Below are positions 10,364 through 21,405 of a stretch of 64,000 nt of DNA, piece after piece. Origin of the DNA: Phlebotomus papatasi (taxonomy: Eukaryota > Arthropoda > Insecta > Diptera > Psychodidae); the NCBI RefSeq assembly GCF_024763615.1, contig NC_077224.1, forward strand, positions 22,537,078-22,601,077, given 5' to 3'. Both the position numbers and the translations under genes were made by a program. Numbering within the stretch: position 1 is the first letter of the stretch; each line of letters opens with the position of its first letter. Under the pieces are notes generated by a model. The model did not search any database and was not told the DNA's origin. It worked only from the letters and a program-made list of their open reading frames with translations.

Positions 10364-11688
10364 TTAATTTTTATGATATTCATCGAAGCAAATTTCGCTT
10401 ACTGGTAAGGTAACACAGAGATAAATGTCGCATGCCTCACAAATACAATTGGTCTTATAACCCTTTTTACTGATAGCACCATGTGCACCTTAGTTTTCTT
10501 CGAAACATGTTTGATGGTAATGGGTACGTGCAATGTTGTTTGTCTCTGGGAATTTCAGACGTACATTTGCACATTGCTGTGGATCCGGGAGTTCTTCCGG
10601 AGTTGATGCGTTTTCGATGAAGACTTCAAAGTCCACTTCATCCACGTCTTGTTCCAAATATATTATATCACTTTCGTTTAGGAGAAGATTTTCGGCATCA
10701 TTGCTATCTTCCGGGCATAATATCGTCAGTTAAATCAGCATTTATCGTAACTTCATTTTTGCGATTTTGAGATATATACATATTTGGAATCAGCGTAATT
10801 TTGTTTATTAAACGCACTTGTGAAAAAGAAACTTTTATAAGCCCAATAAAAATTATTTTAAACAAAAATTATCGTAAGTGCCCTTAATTAAGAAAAATTT
10901 ATCAGAATTTGTCGTAACTTCCATTTTTGGGGAAGTTACGACAAATTTCCATACAAAATTTTCAGTAATCAGCATTTGCCGTAACTTCTTTTGCTTACTT
11001 GCGTGGCTTGTAATTTGCAGCAAAATTGCAATATTTCTCAATAAAACGTTTATAAACTCTTCCAAATATCGAAAGACAGTGCGAATAGTGTAACATGAAA
11101 TCATTTTAATTCAATATTTGCGAGAAAAAAGTGAGAAAAAATCCCTACCCATCTGTCATTTATTCAAAACAAAACAAGCGACGTGGCGCACAAAATTTGT
11201 TACAATTTATTTAATTAAACTTATGAAATAAAAGCTTTTAGGGACAGGGATAACAGTATTATTGACTAATTTAGTCAAATAAAGGTGCTTATTATCACTA
11301 GAATAATTCAAATTGATATAATGCATTTTATAAAATTGTCGTAACTTCCAGGATCTCCATACATTGGAAGTTACGGCTTTATAAACGATGGAAGTTACGG
11401 TAAAATATTATTGTGTTTCTTCTAACATATTTCTCAATATCTCAGCTTTTAAATAATTTTATAAAGATTTTCTCGAGTTAACTTACAGTTTATTAGTGCC
11501 ACTTTCATTATTTTGACTCAAAAGTATCGCATTCGGGGCTCATTTTTAAGAAAAATAATGCTGAACTGAAAATTTCGTCTCCTGAAAAGTTGTCAAAAGG
11601 AAGTTACGACAAATGCTGATTTAACTGACGATATATGGATGATTTCGGGTTCATTGATCATGATTTTTTTTTCCATTTTTGAAGTCAT
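10364..11688 (-). pseudogene. piggyBac-type transposase relic, interrupted
   Basis: Read on the minus strand from an ATG at 11688, the frame gives MTSKMEKKIMINEPEII, is broken by a 909-bp transposon (10723-11631), and resumes at 10720 with an acidic stretch containing NESDIIYLEQDVDEVDFEV. It runs to a stop near 10510. After a frame change the C-terminus has a zinc-binding cysteine pattern: CTWC, then KKGYKTNCICEACD, then LC, then CFDEYHKN and a stop at 10364-10366. This C-x2-C ... C-x2-C ... CF-x2-YH arrangement is the cysteine-rich domain that closes piggyBac-type transposases. The central catalytic domain (DDD residues) is missing, so the relic is an internal-deletion derivative. It lies between two TTAA MITEs in inverted orientation. 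Certain: coding decay and the cysteine pattern; inferred: the family. Confidence 0.65.
10723..11631. mobile_element. 909-bp TIR element, family D2, TA duplication
   Basis: Inverted ends start TCGTCAGTTAAATCAGCATT on both sides and continue through CGTAACTTC. TA flanks lie at 10721-10722 and 11632-11633. The word GAAGTTACG (or its complement CGTAACTTC) recurs about ten times, mostly near the ends and at 11337-11400, in both orientations. Removing the element with one TA rejoins the piggyBac-type reading frame around it. A partial second copy is at 45141-45480. No open frame of note; short overlapping frames at 10853-11104 are shadows of the repeats. Confidence 0.8.
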
Positions 11689-11689
11689 C

Positions 11690-12995
11690 TCCCAAATAGC
11701 AATTTGAAGTAAGATTACCGTTGGATGTATGTATTCTGAATTCCAAAAACGGGTCCTATGACGGTCGTCAGAGAGTCGAATGACGGAAAGTGGGGAATAA
11801 TATGACGGTAATTACGGAAGTCATTTGGCGTCATAATAACTCTGAAATTACCCGACTACGACTATAATATGACGCCGACTTCCAGTGTATTAATAAAAAT
11901 TCTTCTCCTCACTGGGTATATTTGAGGGGAAATTTCACTTGTCAAATGGCAAATAGAACTATTCAGAGCTGTGAATTCGCAAAGTAATTGATATTTTCGC
12001 GTGTTTTCTCAACAATATAATAGTGTACATTGGGAGGAAAAGCTCCTTCAGTAGAGATGTGTGTTGTGATTCGAAAAAGTACAGTGCCGACAGAAGTTAA
12101 GTGAAAATTAGGCAATTTTTTGCATGATAAACACACAAACATTTTTTTTTGCAAAATGAAATTTTGTGATTTAGGAGTTTGCTCCAGTCTCTGGAGTATC
12201 CTGTGATTAAAATTTTGTCTCGAAAAGACCTATTTAGTGAAAATTTTAAAAGATTTTTTTGTGTTGTTACCATCCAATGGGAAAATTTTCGACATGTCGG
12301 ATGGCTCATTCAGCAATAGGCGAACGGCAAAAATCTTCGCAAAAGTGTGTAGTGAGTTAGGAAAAAATTAGAGAAATTTGCATAGAACGTGGTAGAAAAT
12401 GATGGAAAATGTGAAGAATTGTTGAGAAATGCAATACAAAGTTGTGAAGTGCACTTAACGTTTTCATTCAAAGTGTGTGCGTCGATTTCGTACCTATGCG
12501 CTAGAGAAGGACGCCAAATGCATTGTTTTTGGCGCGTCATTTTTTATACGGAAAAAGACCGTCATTTGGAGTCGCTTTTGTTACTGCATGGTAGAGTAAA
12601 TTTTAGAACCGTAAAATAACTGTTATATTACTAATTCAATCTTAAGTAATGCTGTGACCAAAATTCGACGCGAATATGACTAATTATTAAGATTCCAATT
12701 AGGAGTAATTTTTTTGACCATTTATTAACCAGTCATTTTTGAGTCAGAGTAATTTTTTGCGGATTGGGCTACAAGAGTAAAAAGTTATGAATATACAACA
12801 TATACGCAGAATTATCTTATAAATTATCAAAATATTACCCTCTTCAGTCAGTATTGCACTGGGAAATCGTAGCTAATTGATCTATCACACAATATTACAC
12901 GAATAATTAACTATTTTGCGCACACATAAACAAAAACATGAAACAGTCTAACCTCAAATCTTCGAAAATCCACTAGAGACAGATTCGGTGTTTTT
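11690..12995. other. Stretch with a TGACG motif cluster
   Basis: Between 11759 and 11875 the words ATGACGG, GTCGTCA, GGCGTCA and ATGACGCC recur within about 120 bp in both orientations. A weaker mirrored group (GCGTCAT, GACCGTCATTTGG) is at 12532-12575, so this could be a decayed element with subterminal motifs. The rest is AT-rich. Overlapping frames at 12310-12540 (minus) and 12389-12619 (plus) show no domain. Confidence 0.35.
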
Positions 12996-12997
12996 TA

Positions 12998-13383
12998 CCT
13001 TTATGGACGATAGGGTCATATATGACCCATGAATATTATGAAGCATTCCTGAAAATACCAATAAACTATAATTTTTACTTTGTTGAGAAATATTATGTAT
13101 AGTAATTATAGTCTCTAGTCCCAAGAGGTTTTTGCTTAAAAAAAATTAGAAATATTAAAAATATTAAAATTCAAGCACCAACGTGAAAATTTGAAAATTC
13201 GTTTTTTTTTTAGCTTAAATATTTTGTATATAGCAAATAGCTGGTGATTTGCAAAAAATATCCTAGATTCCTACATCTTTCTACTTCGTGATTATGTACA
13301 AACATTAGAAAGAAATAACTTCAGGTAGTCAGAAAAACTTATTTTCTCTATGGGTCACGGGTGACCCAATCGTCCTTAAAGGG
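12998..13383. mobile_element. Family E piggyBac-type MITE
   Basis: The right end TCGTCCTTAAAGGG is followed by TTAA (13384-13387). The left end CCTTTATGGACGA is preceded by TTTA. Both subterminal regions carry palindromes close to GGGTCATATATGACCC. In reverse complement the body matches the element at 16705-17194 (shared words TTTTTCTGACTACCT and GGATATTTTTTGCAAA). Confidence 0.75.
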
Positions 13384-13389
13384 TTAATG

Positions 13390-14555
13390 TAGCTCAACAG
13401 TTTATGTAGAAGAATGTTTTTTTTTCTTTTATTCGTACACAGCTGTCTCCGATATCCGGCACTTTGATATCCGGCTGACAGCTGCCAAACACTGACGGTT
13501 GATGAATTCAAACTTTTTTTACGAACCATGCATCTTTCCAGCATGAATTAAAATGTTATTTTCACTTTATCAAAGCCTTTGATACTTAATTGTGGTACAA
13601 AATGAAACATAAACGCACCATCGAAGAAAATTCTGTTGTTTTTCGACAAAAAATAAATTCATACAACGCAAAATTGAAAAACCGTTGACCAATTCAAAAA
13701 ACCCAAATGTCATTTTATCCCCCTATCATCCGGATATCGGAGAGAGCTGTGTACTTCTGCCATCTATTGGTACGTTATTCTTATCTTGAAATATTTAATG
13801 TCTGCAACATCTGCAACTCTATCCATTATTCAGTGGTGGAAGTTAGTGGGTGAAATTTAGTAGAATTCCACCCTCTCGATCTCATTCCCAAAAAGCTTGA
13901 GTGAATTATGATAAGCGACATTAATCTCCTTCATCGGGGGGATTATAATCACCCGTCGCTCTCAATTAGGGTGTAGCTAGACGATGTCATCAATTTTCGT
14001 GTGGACGTGTTGATATACTAACATGAGTGAATTGAGGAACAGAGATTTACAGCGACAGCAACGGAACAGGATGAAGCTCTTTGATGAATGGACGGAAAAT
14101 CATTGTTTTATTTATGTATACCACATACATCGTACCCAAAACACATTTCCCAGCAACTGGATGTTGTTTCAGGGATAGCATTTTGACTTGGTGGCTAGAA
14201 TTTGGTCCTTAAGGCAGCAGGGATTGGGGAGCACAAACAGTGTGAGGCCCATAGGGTCAATTTCTCTCGTGTATCTATGTTGAGGAAGAATCATCCAAGC
14301 ATTAAAAACCTTTTTCGTTTATTTATATACGTAAAATCAACATTGCGACGGTGCGGAAGATAGGATTATCTAATGGGTGGCAAATTTGATTACCGGCAGT
14401 AGAAGTAGATGGAAATTGGTTAAAATATTCCCATGTAAAATTTTCGTTAGAAACGGAAAGCCAATAATATTTTCCTATTTTAATTTTCACCAGATAAAGA
14501 TGAACGTTGATTTTCAAATTTTAAAATATTTCTTTAATGGCAGGTTATGTATGTC
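13390..14555. other. Unique stretch, nothing recognised
   Basis: Around 13440-13480 and 13725-13750 are the inverted words CACAGCTGTCTCCGATATCCGG and CCGGATATCGGAGAGAGCTGTG in part, so 13438-13752 may be a small TIR element (about 315 bp), but no clear duplication was found. 13800-14280 is more complex, repeat-free sequence. No gene recognised. Confidence 0.35.
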
Positions 14556-14557
14556 TA

Positions 14558-15420
14558 ATGATCAGCGCACAACAACTTTTTTATGTAAATATGTTTTCAA
14601 AATTTCCTATGAGAGTGAGCGAGATGACTAGATGTAGATTTCACTACTCTCACTGCAATGTCAAAAACATGTTTACTATACAAAAGTTATTGTGCGTTGG
14701 TCATAATAACCAGCGCACAATAACTTTTGTTTGTAAATATGTTTTCAAAATGTCCTATGAGAGTGAGCGAGATGACTAGATTTAGGTTTCATTCACATTC
14801 ATTGAAAAGTCAAAAGCATATTTACATATTTACAAATCAAAAGTTATTGTACGTTGGGCATAATGCCAGTCAAAGTCGAAAACATGTTTACTAAGTAAAA
14901 GTTATTGTGCTTTGAGCATAAGAAACAACAATATTTGTTTTATAAAGACGTTTGTCTTGTTTATGTAAAAACGAATGAGATGATTGGATCTAAATTTTAA
15001 TAACTTTTATGCCCAGAACGTAATAACATCTGTTTTGTAAACACATTTTTAACATTTCAATAAGAGGGCATGAAATCCAAATCTAGTCGTCTCGCTCACT
15101 CTCAAAGAAAATTTTGTGAATATGTTTTCAAAATTGCCTATGAGTGTGAAGGAGATAACTAGATCTAGTTAGTGTCAAAAATATGTTTACAAAACAAAAG
15201 TTATTGTGATTTTGGCGTTATGCACTGCGCACATGTTAATTTGTATACATGTTTTTAACAATTCAATGATAGTAAATGGGTTCTAGTTCTAGTTATCTCG
15301 CTCACTCTTATAATCAGTTTCGAAAACACATTTACAAAATAAAAGTTTTTGTGCGTTTGACATTACTGTGTTGTCAAAAATATGTTTACAAAAGTTTTTG
15401 TAAACTAGGCATTGAGCCCA
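14558..15420. repeat. Cluster of family P hairpin monomers
   Basis: At least five partial or complete monomers follow one another. Each has inverted ends with CAGCGCACAATAACTTTTG and its complement, and a conserved inner word, GAGAGTGAGCGAGATGACTA. The first two (14558-14706, 14707-14864) are in direct tandem with a period near 148 bp. Later ones are diverged or half-length. Open frames here repeat the same short peptide and are artefacts of the tandem structure. A further half monomer is at 16088-16200. Confidence 0.75.
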
Positions 15421-15654
15421 AACAGAAGTAGATTTTGATTCTCTAATAGTGTCTTGGATGAAAGGTAAATGGAATGATATTTGCACAAAAAGTCGTTGAC
15501 GTTCGAAGAATTCAAATTCAATTTCGAACTTTCATACTAAATTTTCGAAGAAGGTGGGGAAAGTTTATCAAATATCACACTAGAAAGCTGGAAAAAGAGT
15601 TACTCAGTGATTATGGAGTGATTAAATACTGGGGCATGAACAGTAAACGTCATT

Positions 15655-15880
15655 CATTCATTTTCAACCGCTTATCCCTATTGAGGTCGCGGGCCCATGA
15701 CATCCAAATTAGCAGCCCACGCTTGCCGATCCTCCGCCACTTCAGGAAGATGTTCGGGTTCGATCCCGAGGCGTTCCAAGGCAAGATTCTGAATTTGATT
15801 CAGCCACCTTGTCCTAGGTCTGCCTCGAGGCCGAGGTCTCCTCACAATGGCTTGCATAGCTTTTCTGGGGAATCTTTCTT
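15655..15880 (-). pseudogene. 5'-truncated LINE, ORF2 C-terminus
   Basis: On the minus strand 15678-15880 reads without a stop as RKAMQAIVRRPRPRGRPRTR followed by WLNQIQNLALERLG and EDRQAWAAN, ending in TAG. The pattern RGRP-x-R-W ... L ... G ... DR-x-W is the usual C-terminal tail of LINE reverse-transcriptase proteins. Past the stop comes a 3' tail of (ATGA) repeats. An exact 12-bp duplication, GTAAACGTCATT, flanks the insertion (15643-15654 and 15881-15892). That is the hallmark of target-primed reverse transcription with severe 5' truncation. Only about 67 codons remain. G+C content is well above the surroundings, consistent with a recent insertion. The clade (RTE, CR1 or Jockey-like) cannot be decided. 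Confidence 0.85.
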
Positions 15881-16087
15881 GTAAACGTCATTGTTCTGTT
15901 TTTTTTTCCTCACAACAATGTGAAGACCGATACATTTTGACACTTGAGCACTTCGAAAATTCGAACAGGATGGACATCAGCCAGCTTGCGGAATTACCAA
16001 GAAATGAGAAAGTCTCTTTTTTGGATCTTCAAATAGTTTTTCGAATTTTTCAATATCTACTTCTGTACGAAAAGTTTATGCCTAATA

Positions 16088-16200
16088 ATCTGACATTTCA
16101 GTGAGCATGAAAGAGACCTGAATTTAGTCATCTCGCTCACTCTTATAGGCAGTTTTGGATTAATGTTTACAAAACAAAATTTATTGTGCGTTGACCATTA
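16088..16200. repeat. Half family P hairpin monomer
   Basis: The segment carries TCATCTCGCTCACTCTTATA followed by ACAAAACAAAATTTATTGTG and GCGTTGACCATTA, the right half of the monomer seen in 14558-15420. Together with 15226-15420 it may bracket sequence inserted into the cluster. Confidence 0.6.
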
Positions 16201-16704
16201 CTTTCTCTTAATTTATTTCCTAATTTGATTCAAATTCATTTTATATTTAATTGATGCTCAGTTTATCTCCTATTTTTTGAAAAACTCAAAATAAATTGTT
16301 GAAAGTCGTCATTAGAATTTAAATACTTAATATTTTTACATTTGAAAGCTGTCAATTGTAGGGGAAAGTGGTCTGCCTTTGAATGCGGTAGCTTTTGAAC
16401 AATTATTTTTTTCTCCTATTTCCCAAAGCAAAAATTCCATTTTGTTAATCTAAGTAATTTTACGCTTAAATATTGTCTTGTTAGTAGATCTGTTAAGTCT
16501 TATAAATTTATAATTGAATTTTTAACAGTCTGGAAAAATTTTCTGAAATAGGGTGGAGTAACCACTTATCGCACTTTTTTCGAAAATGAGAAATTAATTT
16601 GATTATATCTTTTGAACTCTTATTATAAGATAACTCAAATTTGACACAAAGTTACTGAGATGGTATTGGCTCCAGGTTCGTCAAAAAGTAGTACTCCAAT
16701 TTAA

Positions 16705-17194
16705 CCCTTTAAGGACGATTGGAACACCGATGTCCCATAAAGAATATAATTTTTCCTGACTACCTAAAGTTACTTTTTTCTTCTGTTTGTACGTAATTGC
16801 AAAGTAGAAGTTTAAAGGAATCAAGGATATTTTTTGCAAACCTCCAGCTGCAAAAATGACGAATTTTTAAATTCTCATAATGAAAATTAATTATAATTAT
16901 TTTTTATACTTCCAATTTGCTTTAGGCAAAACCGTTTTGGAAAAAGAAACTACAATACTCCAACATAATATTTTTCATTAGATTGAAAATTATCATTCAA
17001 TAGTATAGTCAGAAAAATTACTTAAATTTTTAGGCTATTTTTGTCTTCTATCATTCATAGGGACAAAAAATACACCAAATCAGACTCTGTTGGCTTTTCG
17101 AAGGCCAGATATAAGACCTTTTACTGTTTTTGTTTAATGGTTTCATTTTTATTGCTGATTTTTGGTCCGCGAAAACTGTCTCGTCGTTAAAGGG
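16705..17194. mobile_element. Family E piggyBac-type MITE, longest copy
   Basis: Ends CCCTTTAAGGACGA and TCGTCGTTAAAGGG are inverted partners, each next to an intact TTAA (16701-16704, 17195-17198). TTAA duplication and CCC-type ends are the signature of piggyBac-type elements. The body matches 12998-13383 in reverse complement. No coding sequence. Confidence 0.85.
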
Positions 17195-17237
17195 TTAACG
17201 CTGGACTACTTAAAAGACTGTCTTTTATTTTAACAAT

Positions 17238-17300
17238 GCAAAAATAACCACTTCGTCGCCACTTTTTACCACTTCGTCGCCACTTTTTACCACTTCTCGC
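17238..17300 (+). repeat. Short tandem repeat, ~22-bp unit
   Basis: Three consecutive units of CGCCACTTTTTACCACTTCGT. The same CCACTT and CGCCAC words occur alone at about 16565, 17527 and, inverted, at 17903-17935, so they may belong to a larger decayed TIR element (about 16553 to 17945) into which the 16705 MITE inserted. Confidence 0.6.
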
Positions 17301-19480
17301 CACCCTCTTGAAAACGTCCAAAGTCGATTATTTTGGGCAATATTGTGCAAAGAATACATTTAGCATTTCTTTTTCCTCGTGATCACCTTATTATTACTCA
17401 CTTTAAATGAATTTTCTTCTCTTTTATTTGGGAAATCAAATTATTAGACTGTTGCAGAAAGTAAACAAAGAAGATTTGACAACTGAGAATCTATGAAGTG
17501 AAGTTAGCGTCGCCTATTGAAAAGCAATGGCGACAGGTGGTAAAATCAGTTCAGAATATTACCACTCTCCGCCATGCCTTACTTTTACATAAAAATTATA
17601 TTAAATGAAATATTAATTAACTAAATACAAATTTCATGTATTCTACGCATGTAATTAAATATTCAACAGACAGATTATTTACGTAAAAATGTAAATTTTA
17701 TTCGATGAAAATTTGATGACACTTGTTATATTTGGTAAGAAATATTGGATTTCATGCACGTGCTTAAAATATTGCTCTAAAATATGCTCAAAATCTTAAT
17801 TCCAAAACGAATAATTATTATATTTCGACTCTATACGTAGCAGCAATAAAGATACAAATAACTTTGCGGCTCATTTATTTCATAAATCATGAAAAATAGC
17901 AATTTCAATAAAAGTGGCGAGAAGTGGGGCATTGGTGAGAAGTACTTAATTTTTTTGATAATTTTTGTACAAATTAAATATTAATTGAGTTAATTTCTAT
18001 TCAAAAATTATTTTCACAGCATTTTAAAATATTTTGGTTTATATTATTTATGAATTTTAAATATTTTTCACTTATAATACCGTTTTTACGTAGCTTAAGA
18101 TATATTGATGATTATAATGTAAAAAGTTATGTGAAATATTTCTACAAGTGGCTAATAATAATTGCTTGTTATTCTGTGTAAAACAGTTGTTCATTATCGT
18201 TATTATTTGAATTTAAAATATTTTTGACAGGTGGCAGTTGTTGGGAAATTTTAAACATATTAGTCATAACAGTAATTTGAAAGTTTTATTACTTTATGTT
18301 GCTAGAAACAGCCTCTGTGTTGATTGTTAATTTAACACATCACATCAATTTATTTTTGAACGAGAATAAATTTGATGAAAGAGGGCGAAAAGAGACACTG
18401 AAAACGTATGACAATAATAAATAACATGAATGTCGTAAAAATGACATGATAATTTTGTCGTGACGGAGAGAATTTTCTGTGTTATTCTTCTTCTCATTTT
18501 CTTCTTCATATACTTTTTTTTTCATCGAGGGATGTTTATTATTATTGTGATTATATTATGAAAGAGCGAAAAATTCTCCTACATTACATACACAAGTGAG
18601 AGGGAAAACTAAATGTTGAGGAGTCCTCAACTCCCATATGATTTATTGCTTTATTATATTTGACGACTATGATGATGATGATGATGGAAACCTATTCATT
18701 TATCCGTTTCATGTCAACATGTTGTATTCAATGTCAAAGGGAGCAATTACAATAACCATCCATCATATTTTCCTTTAACCCCTCTCGAACAAATATTCAA
18801 CCCTAAGCTTCTTTTGAGGTTAAATTTAATCGAAAGGACCAACGTCCCTCAAAAAGGACACTCCAACTTGCTTAGTTCTTTCTTTGTCCCATCTCTTGTT
18901 CACTTTTCATACTGTTGACCCCCATCTTTGCACACACTCAAGCCTGTCTCCACTCTGGTGGGACACTTTTGGCTTGGGGATGATGAATAGCTTCCGTGTC
19001 CACCTCTCGAAGATTCATGTGATAAATTGCACAGTGAACCTATACTTTGGGTGCGAGACATTCCACTGATTTATGGGCAATTTGCATTTTGAGAAGACGA
19101 CATGAGAAGATGTTTCATCATTCAACTGCATTATTTTAAATGTGTCTAGTACTATATCACTATAAATTAGCTATAACCATTGGCGTCTACCGCATCAATT
19201 TGATTTACATCCCAGTGATTTAGCATATAAAATTTGTGAGGGAAATGAGAGGCAAAAACTGTTAAAAATTGTGGATATTAATTTTAGCCACGATATTTTA
19301 TTGCTCGAAAAGAGAACGTGTAATTCATGGTTTTAATTAAACCATCTACATAGAATATTCTATACTCAAATAATGAATAGTATATTCTGAATAAAAAAAA
19401 CTTTGATCTGTGTGCAATTGGCGAAATATCGGAAATATCCTTATTAATTCAAAACTTACGTCAACTAACTATTAATGCTA
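17301..19480. other. AT-rich stretch and a unique island
   Basis: 17301-18560 is very AT-rich with no recognised feature. 18600-19100 is more complex and repeat-free apart from a short (ATG) run at 18668-18687; it may be conserved non-coding DNA. Short frames at 18340-18525 and 18884-19069 have no motif. Confidence 0.4.
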
Positions 19481-19580
19481 CTAAAAAAAGAGATGGCAAA
19501 GCATCCCAGCTTTGCAGAATGCTCGAACTCACGAGATAGAGCTCACCATGAATTAGTTTTTCGCATAATCTTTTGGTGCT
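19481..19580. repeat. Fragment shared with 50265-50350
   Basis: The words AAAAAGAGATGGCAAAGC and GCTCGAACTCACGAGA match 50265-50330 with few changes. The fragment belongs to the dispersed family S (see 49669-50390). Confidence 0.65.
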
Positions 19581-19654
19581 TACTGGTCTAATATAGAGAT
19601 CAAATTGATTCATAAATCATAAATGCATTTGAAAATCGAAAAATCGGTACTTAA

Positions 19655-19884
19655 CACTAAACATACTGACCGTTTTTGGTCATTTTTTGGTCAAATGACA
19701 AACCGCGGTAGGGTAGAATACTCAACAAATTTGTCTTGGAAAAGAGCAAAAAGTTAAAATTTAAACACTAAAAAATATATATTACATACACAGTATAAGA
19801 AGTTCATATAGTTTGATAGTGACATTGTACCGCTTAAATATGTGTTAATTTTACACTGGTCAATTTGACCGGGTCTTGGTAGAG
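19655..19884. mobile_element. 230-bp TTAA-flanked MITE
   Basis: TTAA lies on both sides (19651-19654 and 19885-19888). The end CACTAAACATACTGACC and the reverse complement of the other end, CTCTACCAAGACCCGGTC, share an imperfect inverted pattern, followed by GGTCA words in both orientations. Probably piggyBac-type. Ends are diverged, so the call is moderate. Confidence 0.5.
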
Positions 19885-19894
19885 TTAATGTTAA

Positions 19895-20320
19895 CCGGTT
19901 TATTACCGATGAAGACCGATGTAGCCGGGTTCAGAATTTCAACACTTTTCCAAAAAATCCAAATTTAACAAAATCTGTTGAAAAATGGGCCCTTTAAAAT
20001 CGTAGACCTTTGACCTTCAATAATTCAAAATGGCGAATTTTCCGGTCACAGGTATGTTTGGACGAAATGTTCGCCTGGACTACCTCTAAAACACATCCGA
20101 AAATCATTGATAAGGCTTGGGCCAATTTTTAGAAAAACCGAAAAAACATGGTTTTGGTGGGGATAGAAGAGGAGTGAGGAGGGAGAAAAACGTCTAGAGA
20201 TATTATTGTCGTGTTGGGGGTCATCGAAGACTGGAAGTCGATATCTCTTACCGTTTAATCTCCAGGACGGTGACAAATTGTATAATTATATAACTGCCCC
20301 CTCTTTGAGTTCGAGCAGTA
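19895..20320 (+). repeat. Family J dispersed repeat
   Basis: Shares with 50515-50950 and 50985-51385 an ordered series of blocks: ATTACCGAT, AAAAAATCCAAATTTA, GTTGAAAAATGGGCCCT, ACATGGTTTTGGTGGGG, GTCATCGAAGACTGGAAGTC and GATATCTCTTACCGTTTAA. No terminal inverted repeat or coding frame is evident. The class is unknown. Confidence 0.6.
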
Positions 20321-20337
20321 AAATTGTGACTGATATA

Positions 20338-20788
20338 GGGGAGACTGGGGCAAAATTTGTCAAAATGAAAATTTCAATATTCACTATTTTCTAAAATAAA
20401 AGAGACTGAGGCTTGAAATTTTTATTATATAGATAGCCTTCATGAACCTTCTTAAACTTAGAAAGTTTCAAGGAATTCGAGGAAGGATTATGTAAGATAA
20501 AAAATATTGAAATTTTGAAATCTATTTTTGGAATATTTGGCTTATAGAAAATATCAATACTGATTAGCTCAATTTAAGTACATTTCTCGTTAAGATAGAA
20601 AAAAAATATCTTCGACAAAGTTGTAGAGGAATAAATTTCCTACAAAAATATATTTATTTGATATTTTTAACATTTGCGAGAGTAAAACGTCACAAATTAT
20701 CCGAAGACTGACAAAAATTGTTTAAGTTTTCTCACAGCTCGTGAAAGAATTAAATATGCGTTTTGACAAGTTTTGCCCCAGTCTTCCC
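20338..20788. mobile_element. Family F MITE, complete copy
   Basis: Ends GGGGAGACTGGGGCAAAATT and reverse-complement right end GGGAAGACTGGGGCAAAACT are near-identical inverted repeats, with TA at 20336-20337 and 20789-20790. Related copies are at 44989, 59271 and 63785. Non-coding; mariner-type by its TA duplication. Confidence 0.85.
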
Positions 20789-20864
20789 TACCAAACGTTA
20801 ATGAACTCTATTAAAACCAATCAGGATGTTAAGTCCCTGTCAAAAATTATCCCTCGTATTATAG

Positions 20865-21405
20865 TATCGTCCTTTTAGGATTTTGATTGTTCGTGAATCA
20901 GTCTTTCAGGATTTTGGCCGCCATAGGCCTTAATGTCCACTACACACTACAGAAATTTATGTCCATATTGAAGCAAATTCCGTACGCTTCTGTAGAGAAA
21001 ATGGACATAAATTTTTCTAGTCCATTACATAATTTTCTTTGATTTATAAAAAGAAAATTAAAAAAAATATGGGATGTTAATTTTTATTTAATTAAATTTT
21101 CTTACCTGAAAAGGGTCCCGGTCAAAATCTCGAAAGCCAAAATCCCGAAAGCCAAAATCCCGAATGCCAAAATTCCGAAAACTAAAATCAGGAATTGGCT
21201 AAAATCCTGAAATCCAAAATCACGAATTGGCCAAAATCTAGAAAGCCAAATTCCCGAATTCTTAAAAGTAATCCTTAAAAGTAATTCTTAAAAAAAATTG
21301 GGAAATCATTCTAAATATTTTCCTAATTTCATCCCTTTCAGGATTTTGAACATTTGGGATTTTGGGATTTTGGCGTTCAGGATTTTAACTGCCTCCGATC
21401 TGAAA
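20865..21405. repeat. Foldback-like repeat with CCAAAATCCCGAAAG units
   Basis: From 21112 a run of about eight 16-bp units (AAAATCCCGAAAGCC type) follows GGGTCCCGGTCAAAATC. At 21345-21400 the complement (GGGATTTTGGCGTTCAGGAT) appears. A partial inverted unit is near 20870-20930. The same motif begins the repeat at 51838 and ends the one at 57265, so this is a family with subterminal minisatellite arms. A small hairpin (AGAAATTTATGTCCAT) is at 20950-21030. Confidence 0.65.

Noticed and set aside
14377..14779. Two frames sharing the peptide CKYVFKISYESERDD-like
   Set aside because: The shared peptide is produced by the tandem hairpin monomers, not by a gene family.
15474..15884. 136-codon plus-strand frame
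   Set aside because: It is the antisense shadow of the LINE ORF2 tail on the minus strand.
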